The notes below the pieces were generated by a model. That model did no database searches. It was given only the letters and a program-made list of their open reading frames with translations, and was not told the DNA's origin. The position numbers and the translations under genes were made by a program. This document shows, in pieces, positions 1 through 8,483 of a stretch of DNA of 64,000 nt (within the stretch, counting starts at the first letter, position 1; each line of letters starts with the position of its first letter). Source of the stretch: Mycobacteroides franklinii (GTDB lineage: Bacteria > Actinomycetota > Actinomycetes > Mycobacteriales > Mycobacteriaceae); contig NZ_MAFQ01000016.1 in assembly GCF_002013895.1 (NCBI RefSeq), positions 58,234 through 122,233 of the forward strand. The letters run 5' to 3'.

Positions 1-2
1 CG

Positions 3-482
3 ATCCCCGCGGTGGAGACGGTGCTCTCGACGGCCAATACCGTGTCCGATTGTGCGTACGGGTATTCGTTGGCCACACGCCAGCAGTACCTGAGCTTTAG
101 CGCGGCGCGTATCCAGGCGTACTCCCAGTCGGTGGAAAGGGTTCGTAAGCACACCGTCGGTACCGCACTCGTCGTGTTCGAGACCGCCGACTCGGCTGGC
201 CGGCAGTTCGAACAATTCGCCCAGCGCATGTCCCGCTGCGACGGGGTGCGTGGGGTGACTTCGGTCGGCAGTGCCAAGGAGGGCTGGGCCCTCAAGATCG
301 TGCACAGCGGTAAGGACGAGGTGAACTGGACGCGCACTACCGACCATTCGCCATGGTCGTGCCGTTTGATGGCACGGCAACGCGCGAACTACGTCGCCTC
401 GGTGATGTTCTGTCGTGTCGACCCGAATGAGGACAAGGCCGACGCGATGTTCAGCCTGCTGCTGGACAAGCTCGCTCGCTGA
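3..482 (+). CDS. PknH-like sensor-domain protein, 5'-truncated by window edge
   Basis: The reading frame is open from base 3, so the true start lies before the window. The GTG at 12 is probably internal. The visible 159 residues resemble the extracellular PknH-like sensor domain common in mycobacterial secreted proteins and lipoproteins. They show paired cysteines, a W-S-C-R segment followed by N-Y-V and a further Cys, and a C-terminal amphipathic helix. Any signal peptide or lipobox would be upstream and cannot be seen. It probably acts outside the membrane as a ligand-binding domain; the ligand is unknown. The family call is moderately sure. Confidence 0.6.
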   Translation: MPAVETVLSTANTVSDCAYGYSLATRQQYLSFSAARIQAYSQSVERVRKHTVGTALVVFETADSAGRQFEQFAQRMSRCDGVRGVTSVGSAKEGWALKIVHSGKDEVNWTRTTDHSPWSCRLMARQRANYVASVMFCRVDPNEDKADAMFSLLLDKLAR

Positions 483-560
483 TCGACGGCACCAGCCTCT
501 TGCGCTATCGACGCACGGTCTTTAATGTATCGATCGCCACATTAATTGAGGAGGCATCGA

Positions 561-1298
561 ATGCTGCAGGACAAGGTCGTCGTCGTCACCGGTGGAAGCC
601 GCGGGTTGGGACGGGCCATGGTGCAGGCGTTCGCGGTCCATGGCGCGGACGTGGTGATCGCCAGCCGCAAGATTGATTCGTGTCATGAGCTGGCCGCCAA
701 AGTGGAGGCGGAGCACGGGCGCCGCGCGCTCCCGGTCGCGTGCAATGTCAGCTCGTGGGAGCAGTGCGACGAGTTGGTCGACACCGTGTACCGCGAGTTC
801 GGCCGCGTGGACGTGTTGGTGAACAACGCCGGGCTGTCCCCGCTGTACCCCAGCCTGGACCAGGTGTCGGAGGCGTTGTTCGACAAGGTCATCGGGGTCA
901 ATCTGAAGGGCCCGTTCCGGCTGTCGGCGTCGATCGCCACCAAGATGGCCGCGGGAGCCGGTGGTTCGATCATCAACATCAGCTCCATCGAAGCGGTGCG
1001 ACCCGATGCGACGGCGCTGCCCTACGCGGCGGCCAAGGCGGGTTTGAACGCGTTGACCCTGGGTCTGTCGCACACGTTTGGGCCGACCGTGCGCGCCAAC
1101 ACAATTCAGTGCGGGCTGTTCAACACCGATATCGCCGCGGCCTGGCCGGAGGGATTCGCGGAGGGGTTGATTCCGAGTATTCCGCTGCGGCGCGTGGGCG
1201 AGCCGGAGGACATCGTGGGTGCGGCGCTGTATCTCGCGAGCGAGGCATCGGCCTACTGCACGGGAACGACGATCCGTTTGGACGGCGGCATCCTGTGA
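561..1298 (+). CDS. SDR family NAD(P)-dependent oxidoreductase
   Basis: A classical short-chain dehydrogenase/reductase of 245 residues. It has the cofactor motif TGGSRGLG near residues 10-17, the NNAG motif near residue 90, a catalytic Ser in INISS, and YAAAK as the Tyr-xxx-Lys pair. The C-terminal end carries the usual LDGG. The ATG at 561 is preferred because GAGGAGG lies at about 548-554; an in-frame TTG at 546 would overlap that site. Its stop overlaps the start of the tetR gene, so the two are translationally coupled. The substrate is unknown, but co-transcription with an acyl-CoA dehydrogenase suggests oxidation of a hydroxyacyl or hydroxysteroid compound. Confidence 0.88.
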   Translation: MLQDKVVVVTGGSRGLGRAMVQAFAVHGADVVIASRKIDSCHELAAKVEAEHGRRALPVACNVSSWEQCDELVDTVYREFGRVDVLVNNAGLSPLYPSLDQVSEALFDKVIGVNLKGPFRLSASIATKMAAGAGGSIINISSIEAVRPDATALPYAAAKAGLNALTLGLSHTFGPTVRANTIQCGLFNTDIAAAWPEGFAEGLIPSIPLRRVGEPEDIVGAALYLASEASAYCTGTTIRLDGGIL

Positions 1299-1942
1299 CG
1301 GAGGCCGGCGCCAAACCGCGCCGTGGCCGCCCGCCCGCATCCGACGGTGACGCCGCGGCGACCCGCCGGCGGATTATGGACGTGGCGACGGAACTCTTCG
1401 CGGAGAAAGGGTTTCACGCCACGGGCGTGGCCGAAATAGGTTCCGCGGCCGGCGTGCGCGGCGGCGCGCTGTACTACCACATCGGATCCAAGGAAGAACT
1501 TCTCTGGGAGATCCTGCGTAGCTATATCGACGAGATGCTCACCGAGGCCGTGCATATCGCCAACATGAACACCGAGCCGGCCAAGCGCCTGCGCACGCTG
1601 ATCGGCTCCTACGTCATCCTCATCGTCAAATATCGCAAGCAGGTTTCCATCCAGGTGCGCGATGGTTCCGCACTGACCGGCGGGCGCGCCGCGGAACTGC
1701 AGGGCTTGCGCGACGAGCTGCAGCGCTGCTGGCAGCGTGTTTTCGATGAGGGACACGAGACCGGGACGTTTCGCACGGCCGATCACGTGGTCACCAACGC
1801 GGTCCTGGGAATGCTGAACATGGTGGCGGTCTGGTACCGCGCCGACGGCAAGAGCCCGGCACAGATCGCCAAGCGCATCGCCGACATGGTTTTAGACGGT
1901 GTCCAAACGAACAGTCCACACGAACCGACAGGAAGTGACTGA
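1295..1942 (+). CDS. TetR/AcrR family transcriptional regulator
   Basis: A 215-residue TetR protein starting at GTG 1295, which overlaps the preceding SDR stop by four bases (GTGA). The N-terminal helix-turn-helix (about residues 25-70) includes the typical ALYYHIGSKEELL recognition stretch. The C-terminal two-thirds is all-helical ligand-binding sequence, with a character like the KstR2-type regulators of acyl-CoA-responsive operons. It lies between the SDR and the acyl-CoA dehydrogenase in one operon. It therefore probably represses this operon and responds to an acyl-CoA intermediate; the ligand is inference. Confidence 0.85.
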   Translation: MTEAGAKPRRGRPPASDGDAAATRRRIMDVATELFAEKGFHATGVAEIGSAAGVRGGALYYHIGSKEELLWEILRSYIDEMLTEAVHIANMNTEPAKRLRTLIGSYVILIVKYRKQVSIQVRDGSALTGGRAAELQGLRDELQRCWQRVFDEGHETGTFRTADHVVTNAVLGMLNMVAVWYRADGKSPAQIAKRIADMVLDGVQTNSPHEPTGSD

Positions 1943-1943
1943 C

Positions 1944-3233
1944 ATGGCATGGGATTTCGAGACCGACCCTGAGTACCAGGAGCTACTGGACTGGGCTGAT
2001 GAGTTCGTCCGCACGGAGGTCGAACCCCTCGATTACGTGTTCCCCAACCCGTACGACAAGTCCGACACAGCGGCCATGGACTACGTGCGCCCGTTGAAGG
2101 AAGAGGTCAAGCGCCGCGGCTTGTGGGCGTGCCACCTCGGGCCCGAGCTGGGCGGTCCGGGCTTCGGCCAGCTCAAACTGGCGCTGCTCAATGAGATTCT
2201 TGGCCGGTCGTCCTGGGCTCCTTCGATATTCGGATGCCAGGCGCCCGACACCGGCAACGCCGAGATTCTCGCGCACTATGGCACCGAAGCGCAGAAGGCC
2301 AAGTATCTGCAGCCGTTGATGGACGGCGATATCGGCTCCTGTTATGTCATGACCGAGCCGCAGGGCGGATCGGACCCGACGCTGTTCAAGACCACCGCCG
2401 TGCGTGACGGCGACGAGTGGATCCTCAACGGGGAGAAGTGGTTCAACTCCGAGGCGCGGCACGCCTCGTTCTGGATCGTCATGGCGGTCACCAATACCGA
2501 CGTCAGCCCGTATCAAGGAATGTCGATGTTCATCGTCGACCCGAGTGCCCCCGGTGTCGAGATCGTCCGGAACATCACGGTGCACGGGTTCAGCGAGGAC
2601 GAGGCCTACACCCGCTTCACCAACGCTCGGATTCCCGCCGAGAACATGTTGGGCGCCGAGGGCGGTGCGTTCGCCATCGCGCAGACCCGTCTCGGTGGTG
2701 GCCGCGTACACCACGCCATGCGCACGGTGGCCCAGGTACGCAAGGCATTCGACATGATGTGCGAGCGCGTCATCAGCCGGGAGGCTCGCGGGGGCACCAT
2801 CGCCAAACTGCAGATGACACAGGAACGTATCGCCGACAGCTGGATCGAGATGGAATCCTTCCGGCTGCTGGTACTGCGCACGGCCTGGTTGATCGACAAG
2901 CACCAGGATTACCTGAAGGTGCGCAAGGACATTTCGGCGATCAAGGCCGCGATGCCGAAGGTGATGCACGATGTGGCGCAGCGCGCGCTGCATCTGCACG
3001 GCTCGCTGGGGGTGTCCGAGGAGATGCCGTTGGCCAAGATGTTCCTGTACTCAGAGGTGATGGGTCTGGTGGACGGACCGACCGAGGTGCACAAGGTCAC
3101 CATCGCCAAGGAGGTGCTCAAGGACTACACCCCCTATGCGGGGCTCTTCCCGCCGAGTCACATTCCGGCGCTGACCGAAAAAGCGCGGGCCCATGTGGCA
3201 GCGCGGCTCGAGCACCGGGTGGGCAACTTCTGA
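1944..3233 (+). CDS. Acyl-CoA dehydrogenase family protein (ACAD10/11-like)
   Basis: A 429-residue FAD-dependent acyl-CoA dehydrogenase. The middle beta-domain motif CYVMTEPQGGSDPT (flavin contact) is present. The C-terminal helical domain contains LHGSLGVSEEMPLAKMF and a GPTEVHK segment, typical of the ACAD10/11 branch. The ATG at 1944 follows AGGAAG at 1930-1935 and lies one base after the tetR stop. It overlaps the downstream phosphotransferase by one base. In ACAD10/11 systems a kinase-like partner and a dehydrogenase together process hydroxyacyl-CoAs; the same pairing as separate genes here suggests that role. The exact chain length is unknown. Confidence 0.9.
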   Translation: MAWDFETDPEYQELLDWADEFVRTEVEPLDYVFPNPYDKSDTAAMDYVRPLKEEVKRRGLWACHLGPELGGPGFGQLKLALLNEILGRSSWAPSIFGCQAPDTGNAEILAHYGTEAQKAKYLQPLMDGDIGSCYVMTEPQGGSDPTLFKTTAVRDGDEWILNGEKWFNSEARHASFWIVMAVTNTDVSPYQGMSMFIVDPSAPGVEIVRNITVHGFSEDEAYTRFTNARIPAENMLGAEGGAFAIAQTRLGGGRVHHAMRTVAQVRKAFDMMCERVISREARGGTIAKLQMTQERIADSWIEMESFRLLVLRTAWLIDKHQDYLKVRKDISAIKAAMPKVMHDVAQRALHLHGSLGVSEEMPLAKMFLYSEVMGLVDGPTEVHKVTIAKEVLKDYTPYAGLFPPSHIPALTEKARAHVAARLEHRVGNF

Positions 3234-4315
3234 TGAGCGATTCGCGCGAAGAACGTCAGACGCAGTTGGCCGCGCCTGAGCATGTGGATCCGAAGAGTGT
3301 GGATTTCGAGGTTGTTTCGCGCTGGATGGACGAGCAGGGGCTTCCTCAGGGGGACATCGCTGGAGTGTCTCCCATATCCGGGGGCACCCAGAACATCATG
3401 GTGCGGTTCAGCCGCGGTGGGCGCGAGTACGTGCTCCGTCGGCCTCCGAAGCATCTGCGCGAAGCGAGTAACAATGTGATCCGCCGCGAGGCGCGGCTGT
3501 TGGGAGCGATACGGGGGCAAGGCGTTCCGGCACCGGAACTCATCGCGGCCTGCGCCGATGAGGCGGTGCTCGGCGGCGCGGTCTTCTACCTGATGGAGCC
3601 CGTCGACGGATTCAATGCCTCGGTCGCACTGCCGGAATTACACGCCGGCAGTGCGCAGATCCGCCATCAGATGGGGCTGGAGGCGGTCAGCGGTATCGCC
3701 GCCCTCGGCGCGCTGGACTATCACACGCTGGGACTTGACGGCTACGGAAATCCGGACGGTTTCCTGGAACGCCAGGTGCCGCGCTGGCTCAAGGAGCTCG
3801 ACTCGTACGCCAAGCACGACGGGTACCCCGGTCCGGACATTCCGGGCCTGGAATCCGTGGCGAATTGGCTTGAGCGGCAACGGCCTTCGCAGTGGAAGCC
3901 GGGAATCATGCACGGCGATTTCCATCTGGCCAACATGATGTTCCGCAATGACGGCCCGCAGCTGGCCGCCATCGTGGACTGGGAGATGTCGACGATCGGT
4001 GACCCGCTGCTGGATCTGGGTTGGCTGCTGGCTACCTGGCCGTCCGAGGCCGACGACGCGTCGTTGGGTGGCGCGTTGGTTCAGGCCGGAAACCTGCCCA
4101 CGCCGCAGGAACTCGTCGCACACTACGCGGAACGCACGGACCGGGATCTGAGCGCGATGGACTGGTACACGGTGCTGGCCTGCTTCAAGCTGGGAATCAT
4201 CCTGGAGGGTACGCATGCCCGCGCATTCGCGGGGAAAGCACCTGTGGCGGTGGGGGATTACCTGCACGGCATGACGCTGCAGCTGTTCAAGCGTGCCGTG
4301 GCGATTACCGGGTAG
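3233..4315 (+). CDS. Phosphotransferase family protein (APH-type, ACAD10/11 kinase-like)
   Basis: A 360-residue aminoglycoside-phosphotransferase-fold protein. The Brenner motif HGDFHLANMMF supplies the catalytic Asp and Asn, and IVDWEMSTIGDPLLDLGW supplies the metal-binding Asp. An N-terminal lobe has GGTQN and a Lys/Arg-rich ATP-binding part. The start ATG overlaps the acyl-CoA dehydrogenase stop (TGATG). This pairing is typical of ACAD10/11-like systems, where the kinase phosphorylates a hydroxyacyl-CoA before elimination. Antibiotic resistance is therefore not the expected role. The 3' end overlaps the convergent permease gene by 11 bases. Confidence 0.86.
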   Translation: MSDSREERQTQLAAPEHVDPKSVDFEVVSRWMDEQGLPQGDIAGVSPISGGTQNIMVRFSRGGREYVLRRPPKHLREASNNVIRREARLLGAIRGQGVPAPELIAACADEAVLGGAVFYLMEPVDGFNASVALPELHAGSAQIRHQMGLEAVSGIAALGALDYHTLGLDGYGNPDGFLERQVPRWLKELDSYAKHDGYPGPDIPGLESVANWLERQRPSQWKPGIMHGDFHLANMMFRNDGPQLAAIVDWEMSTIGDPLLDLGWLLATWPSEADDASLGGALVQAGNLPTPQELVAHYAERTDRDLSAMDWYTVLACFKLGIILEGTHARAFAGKAPVAVGDYLHGMTLQLFKRAVAITG

Positions 4316-5693
4316 CCGGTTCCTCACGCTGCGGCTGGCGCCGCTGCGTGAGCCGCAGCACCCCGAAGAGCAGCAGGATCACACCCCAGGACAGCAGGCT
4401 GGTCCACAGCTGCGTGCGGGTCTCGTCCTGGAAACCCATCGCCACCAGGATGGCGACGATTCCGATCGCGGTGAGGATCGTCAGCACCGGGAAGCCCCAC
4501 ATCTTGACTATCAGCTTCTCCTCGGGAGTTCGACGTCGCAGGATGAACTGCGAGACGACAATCATCAAGTACACGAACAGGATTACCGCGCCCGAGGAGT
4601 TGAGCAGGAACAGGAATACGGTGTGCTCGAAGAAGTACGCCAGGATGACGCAGACGAAGCCCACGAATGAGGACGCAAGAATCGCCTGCACCGGGACGCC
4701 GCGATTGCTGACCTTGAGCCAGCTGCGGGGCGCCTCGCCGCGGCCCGCGAGCACGAACAGCATTCGGGACGCGGTGTACATCGCCGAGTTCAAACACGAC
4801 AGCACCGCGGTGAGCACCACGAATCGCATGATGTGATCGGCAGCCGGGATCCCCATCGTTTTGAAGGCGGTGACGTACGGCGAGGTTCCCAGTTCCGGGC
4901 TGTCCCAGGGCACGATGACCACGATCAGAAAAATCGATCCGACGAAGAAGATCGCCACCCGGTAGATCACCGAATTGGTGGCCTGGCTGATGGCTTTGGC
5001 GGGGTCCTTCGATTCGGCAGCGGCGATGGTGGCGATCTCGGCACCCACCATGGAGAAGATCACGATGACGATCGAGGAGAAGATCGCTCCCGGCCCGTGC
5101 GGCATGAAGCCGTGATGGGCGGTGAGATTGGAGAAGTCCATCCGCTTACCCGGCCACAGGCCGAAGGCGTAGCACGTGCCCGCGGCCAGAAATGCCACGA
5201 TCGCAGCAACTTTCACGCTGGCGAACCAGTACTCGAACTCGCCATAGGAGCGCACCGAGAACAGGTTGGTCGCCGTCATGGCCAGCATCAGGAGCAGCGC
5301 CACCAGCCACAGCGGAGCTCGCGGTAACCAGTCCTGAATGAGCTTGCCGCCGGCCACCGCCTCGAACCCGACGACGATCACCCAGAAGTACCAGTAGAGC
5401 CAGCCGACCGAGAACCCCGCCCAGTCACCGAGGGCGCGGCGGCTGTAGTCGGCGAAGGAACCGGTGGACGGGTTGGCGACGGCCATCTCGCCGAGCATCC
5501 GCATCACCAAGACGATGAGCACGCCGGTAATGGCGTAGGTGAGAAACGCTGCGGGCCCGGCGGCCTGGATGGTCGCACCGGACCCGACGAACAGGCCGGC
5601 GCCGATGACGCCGCCGATCGCGATCATCGTCAGGTGGCGCTTCTGCAACGAGTGTTGCAGGCCTCCTTCGCTGGGCGCTGCCGTGTTGGCCAT
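4305..5693 (-). CDS. APC-superfamily amino acid permease
   Basis: A 462-residue membrane transporter of the amino acid-polyamine-organocation superfamily (AAT family). The first transmembrane helix contains the family signature IGGVIGAGLFVGSG, directly after a short hydrophilic N-terminus, and about twelve hydrophobic helices follow. It resembles GABA, asparagine or aromatic amino-acid permeases; the substrate cannot be read from sequence. It is transcribed away from the LLM oxidoreductase and converges on the phosphotransferase, overlapping its 3' end by 11 bases. Confidence 0.9.
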   Translation of the reverse strand: MANTAAPSEGGLQHSLQKRHLTMIAIGGVIGAGLFVGSGATIQAAGPAAFLTYAITGVLIVLVMRMLGEMAVANPSTGSFADYSRRALGDWAGFSVGWLYWYFWVIVVGFEAVAGGKLIQDWLPRAPLWLVALLLMLAMTATNLFSVRSYGEFEYWFASVKVAAIVAFLAAGTCYAFGLWPGKRMDFSNLTAHHGFMPHGPGAIFSSIVIVIFSMVGAEIATIAAAESKDPAKAISQATNSVIYRVAIFFVGSIFLIVVIVPWDSPELGTSPYVTAFKTMGIPAADHIMRFVVLTAVLSCLNSAMYTASRMLFVLAGRGEAPRSWLKVSNRGVPVQAILASSFVGFVCVILAYFFEHTVFLFLLNSSGAVILFVYLMIVVSQFILRRRTPEEKLIVKMWGFPVLTILTAIGIVAILVAMGFQDETRTQLWTSLLSWGVILLLFGVLRLTQRRQPQREEPATR

Positions 5694-5796
5694 GCGATGC
5701 CTCTTTCAGCCGGGTAGGTCGATGTTGCACCCCGTAACCAGATCGTGCAGCGCGTTGCCCGGAATTTCGGGGGCGCACCGCGGGTTCCTGGAGGTC

Positions 5797-6621
5797 ATGA
5801 CGGGATTCGGTATCGCCACCACATCTGCCGACGGATATGTCTCGCCGGATGTGCTCGCCCGTGCGGTCGAGGAACGTGGATTCGAATGGCTGCTCTTCGA
5901 CGACCACTCCTACTTCCCGGTGGACACACCCGATGAGATCGACGCCGAGTTTCGGGCGCGGCTGCCGTTGATCCGCGACTTGCCGGTGGTGTTGGCCTAC
6001 GCGTTGTCCGCCACGCAGCGGCTCGTGGTCGGGTCTGGTGTTGCCCTGCTGCCGCAGCGCGATGTGCTGCACACCGCGAAAGCTGTTGCGACCCTGGCCA
6101 CGCTGTCACACGATCGGGTGGTGCTCGGCGTGGGTGTCGGGTGGAATCTGGACGAGGTGCGCAACCACGGCGTCGACCCGTCGACGCGGGGTGCGGTACT
6201 GGACGAGCAGTTGGCTGCCCTGGGACTGCTCTGGGGTGAAGAAGTGGCCGAATTCCACGGCAAGCATGTTGATTTCGGTCCCGTCGTCGCGCGTCCGCGC
6301 CCGGCTGTGCCGATTCCGCTCCACATCGGTGGACCCAGCCGGGCGGCACAGTCGCGTGCGGTGCGGGTAGGGGAGGGTTGGCTGCCGTACGCGGGGACGT
6401 CCACACCCGAGGATGTGCGTCGGGCGCGCGACTGGTTCGCCGAGCAGGGGCGCGCTGATCTGCCGGTCACCGTGAGCGGGGTGCCGGGGGATCAGAAGCT
6501 CGCCGTCGAATATCGGGGTGCCGGTGCGGGACGGGTGCTTTTTCATCTCGATCCGGGACCGGAGGACGAGGTAGTCCGCGAGCTGGACCGGCTGGCGGGG
6601 CTCGCCGAACACCTGAGATAG
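5797..6621 (+). CDS. LLM class F420-dependent oxidoreductase
   Basis: A 274-residue luciferase-like monooxygenase-fold protein of the actinobacterial F420-dependent subfamily. Characteristic pieces are the FDDHSYFP strand, a long middle part with GVGVGWNLDEVRNHG, and IPLHIGGPSRAA near the cofactor pocket. GGAGG lies very close to the chosen ATG at 5797. The gene is divergent from the permease and ends in a strong hairpin terminator. It probably transfers hydride with coenzyme F420; the substrate is unknown. Confidence 0.87.
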   Translation: MTGFGIATTSADGYVSPDVLARAVEERGFEWLLFDDHSYFPVDTPDEIDAEFRARLPLIRDLPVVLAYALSATQRLVVGSGVALLPQRDVLHTAKAVATLATLSHDRVVLGVGVGWNLDEVRNHGVDPSTRGAVLDEQLAALGLLWGEEVAEFHGKHVDFGPVVARPRPAVPIPLHIGGPSRAAQSRAVRVGEGWLPYAGTSTPEDVRRARDWFAEQGRADLPVTVSGVPGDQKLAVEYRGAGAGRVLFHLDPGPEDEVVRELDRLAGLAEHLR

Positions 6622-6623
6622 CA

Positions 6624-6667
6624 CCGAGGGCATACCGTACGCAGTCGTGCGTTTGGTATGCCCTCGG
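6624..6667. terminator. Bidirectional hairpin terminator
   Basis: A perfect 13-bp inverted repeat (CCGAGGGCATACC at 6624-6636 and its complement at 6655-6667) lies between the convergent LLM oxidoreductase and ino1 genes. The loop contains a smaller ACGCA/TGCGT stem. It fits an intrinsic terminator serving both strands, although there is no long U-run, as is common in mycobacteria. Confidence 0.8.
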
Positions 6668-6719
6668 CGGGAACGACTTCCGGGTGACTAGCCCGGTTCG
6701 ATGGTCTGCGCGTAGGCGC

Positions 6720-7811
6720 TCAGCCCTCGATGAACTGCTCCAGCTGAACGCGCGCGACATCGTCGGCGAGCTGCTTGGGCGGGCTCTTCATCAGGTAGGC
6801 CGAGGCCGGCAGGATCGGGCCACCGAGTCCACGGTCGAGGGCGATCTTCGCCGCACGCACCGCGTCGATGATGATGCCCGCCGAGTTGGGGGAGTCCCAG
6901 ACCTCAAGCTTGTATTCCAGGTTCAGCGGCACGTCACCGAAGGCGCGGCCTTCCAAGCGGACATAAGCCCACTTGCGGTCGTCGAGCCACGCGACATAGT
7001 CGGACGGGCCGATGTGCACGTTCTTGTCGTACACCTTGTCGGCTAGCGAGCCGTTGAGGTTCGACGTCACGGCCTGGGTCTTGGACACCTTCTTGGACTC
7101 CAGGCGCTCACGCTCGAGCATGTTCTTGAAGTCCATGTTGCCGCCGACGTTGAGCTGGTAGGTGCGGTCCAGGGTGACACCGCGGTCCTCGAACAGCTTG
7201 GCCATCACGCGGTGGGTGATGGTGGCGCCCACCTGGCTCTTGATGTCGTCGCCCACGATCGGTACACCGGCATCCTCGAACTTCTTGGCCCACACGGGAT
7301 CCGAGGCGATGAACACCGGCAGTGCGTTGACGAAGGCCACCTTGGCGTCGATGGCGCACTGGGCGTAGAACTTGTCGGCCTCTTCCGATCCCACCGGCAG
7401 GTAGGACACGAGGACGTCAACGTTGTTGTCCTTCAATACCTTCACGACGTCGACGGGCTCGGAGTCAGAGACCTCGATGGTGTCGGCGTAGTACTTACCG
7501 ATGCCGTCCAGGGTCGGTCCGCGCTGCACGATCACATCGGTGGGCGGCACGTCGGCGATCTTGATGGTGTTGTTCTCCGAAGCCAGGATCGCCTCGGAGA
7601 GATCGAAGCCGACCTTCTTGGCGTCCACATCGAACGCGGCGACGAATTTCACGTCGCGCACGTGATACTGGCCGAACTTGACGTGCATCAGGCCGGGAAC
7701 ATTGGAGTTCTCGTCCGCGTCCTGGTAATACTGCACACCCTGGACCAGCGAGGACGCGCAGTTACCGACGCCGACGATGGCGACGCGCACCTCAGATGTG
7801 TTGTTGGACAT
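6720..7811 (-). CDS. ino1: Inositol-1-phosphate synthase
   Basis: A 363-residue myo-inositol-1-phosphate synthase. It converts glucose-6-phosphate to inositol-1-phosphate with NAD, the first step towards phosphatidylinositol, mannosides and mycothiol. The N-terminal NAD-binding motif VGVGNCASSLVQG and the conserved stretches YLPVGSEEA, GDDIKSQVGATI and LNVGGNMDF are all present. The length matches the short actinobacterial family. The ATG at 7811 has AAAGGAGAA six bases upstream. An in-frame ATG at 7837, three bases after the padR stop, is possible but would swallow that site. It follows padR on the same strand, as in M. tuberculosis Rv0047c-Rv0046c. Confidence 0.95.
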   Translation of the reverse strand: MSNNTSEVRVAIVGVGNCASSLVQGVQYYQDADENSNVPGLMHVKFGQYHVRDVKFVAAFDVDAKKVGFDLSEAILASENNTIKIADVPPTDVIVQRGPTLDGIGKYYADTIEVSDSEPVDVVKVLKDNNVDVLVSYLPVGSEEADKFYAQCAIDAKVAFVNALPVFIASDPVWAKKFEDAGVPIVGDDIKSQVGATITHRVMAKLFEDRGVTLDRTYQLNVGGNMDFKNMLERERLESKKVSKTQAVTSNLNGSLADKVYDKNVHIGPSDYVAWLDDRKWAYVRLEGRAFGDVPLNLEYKLEVWDSPNSAGIIIDAVRAAKIALDRGLGGPILPASAYLMKSPPKQLADDVARVQLEQFIEG

Positions 7812-7840
7812 GGACGGTTCTCCTTTACCGATGGACATAC

Positions 7841-8386
7841 TTAACGCTCCTCGACCCGTGCCTGCGCGGTGCGCTCGGCGGCGATCAAGTCGTTGAGCCA
7901 CTTCACTTCTCGTTCACTGGATTCCAGGCCAAGCTGGTGTAACTGCTTCGTATATCGGTCGAACGAACTGCTTGCCCGGGTGATGGCCTCGCGCAGACCT
8001 TCCCGGCGTTCCTCCACCTGACGGCGGCGGCCTTCGAGGATTCGCATCCGGGCCTCGGCCGGGGTGCGGTTGAAGAATGCCAGGTGCACACCGAAGCCGT
8101 CGTCGGTGTAGTTCTGAGGACCGGTGTCCGCCACCAGCTCGCTGAAGCGAGCGCGGCCGGCGGCCGTCATCTGGTAGACCCGCTTGCCGCGAAGCAGCAC
8201 CGTGGCGCCCGCGGGCGCGGAGTCCTCTTCGATGAGCCCGTCGGCCTGCATGCGCCGCAGGGCCGGGTACAGCGAGCCGTAGGAGAAGGCCCGAAAGGCG
8301 CCCAGCAGGCCGGTCAGGCGCTTGCGCAGCTCGTAGCCGTGCATGGGTGACTCAAGCAGTAAGCCGAGAATGGCCAGTTCCAACAT
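7841..8386 (-). CDS. PadR family transcriptional regulator
   Basis: A 181-residue PadR regulator. The N-terminal winged helix (residues 1-80) contains LELAILGLLLESPMHGYELR and FSYGSLYPALRRM. A basic coiled C-terminal region follows (VirR/PadR C-terminal type). The ATG at 8386 is preceded by GGGAGGTGAC. It lies immediately upstream of ino1 in the same direction, as in M. tuberculosis, so it may regulate inositol synthesis and itself. The palindrome at 8450-8462 upstream is a candidate operator. Confidence 0.9.
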   Translation of the reverse strand: MLELAILGLLLESPMHGYELRKRLTGLLGAFRAFSYGSLYPALRRMQADGLIEEDSAPAGATVLLRGKRVYQMTAAGRARFSELVADTGPQNYTDDGFGVHLAFFNRTPAEARMRILEGRRRQVEERREGLREAITRASSSFDRYTKQLHQLGLESSEREVKWLNDLIAAERTAQARVEER

Positions 8387-8449
8387 GAAGTCACCTCCCA
8401 ACACCGTGTATGACGACGGAGCATCTCTCGTGCACCGATCGGGTCATAG

Positions 8450-8462
8450 TATCGCCGCGATA
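8450..8462. promoter_or_regulatory. Palindrome upstream of padR, candidate operator
   Basis: TATCGCCGCGATA is a 13-base palindrome (six-base arms around one central base) about 65 bases before the padR start. PadR proteins usually bind such dyads in their own promoters. Function is inferred from position only. Confidence 0.4.
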
Positions 8463-8483
8463 TATGCGGGCGCCACACGGGGG

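Noticed and set aside
677..686. TTCGTGTCAT copy in the first SDR gene
   Set aside because: Lies within conserved coding sequence, alone, with no neighbouring repeat; coincidence.
1983..2999. Long minus-strand open frame opposite the acyl-CoA dehydrogenase
   Set aside because: High G+C DNA gives long antisense frames; there is no ribosome-binding site or family motif, while the plus strand is a clear enzyme.
3233..4315. Aminoglycoside resistance phosphotransferase
   Set aside because: Fold motifs are shared, but the coupling with an acyl-CoA dehydrogenase points to ACAD10/11-type metabolism.
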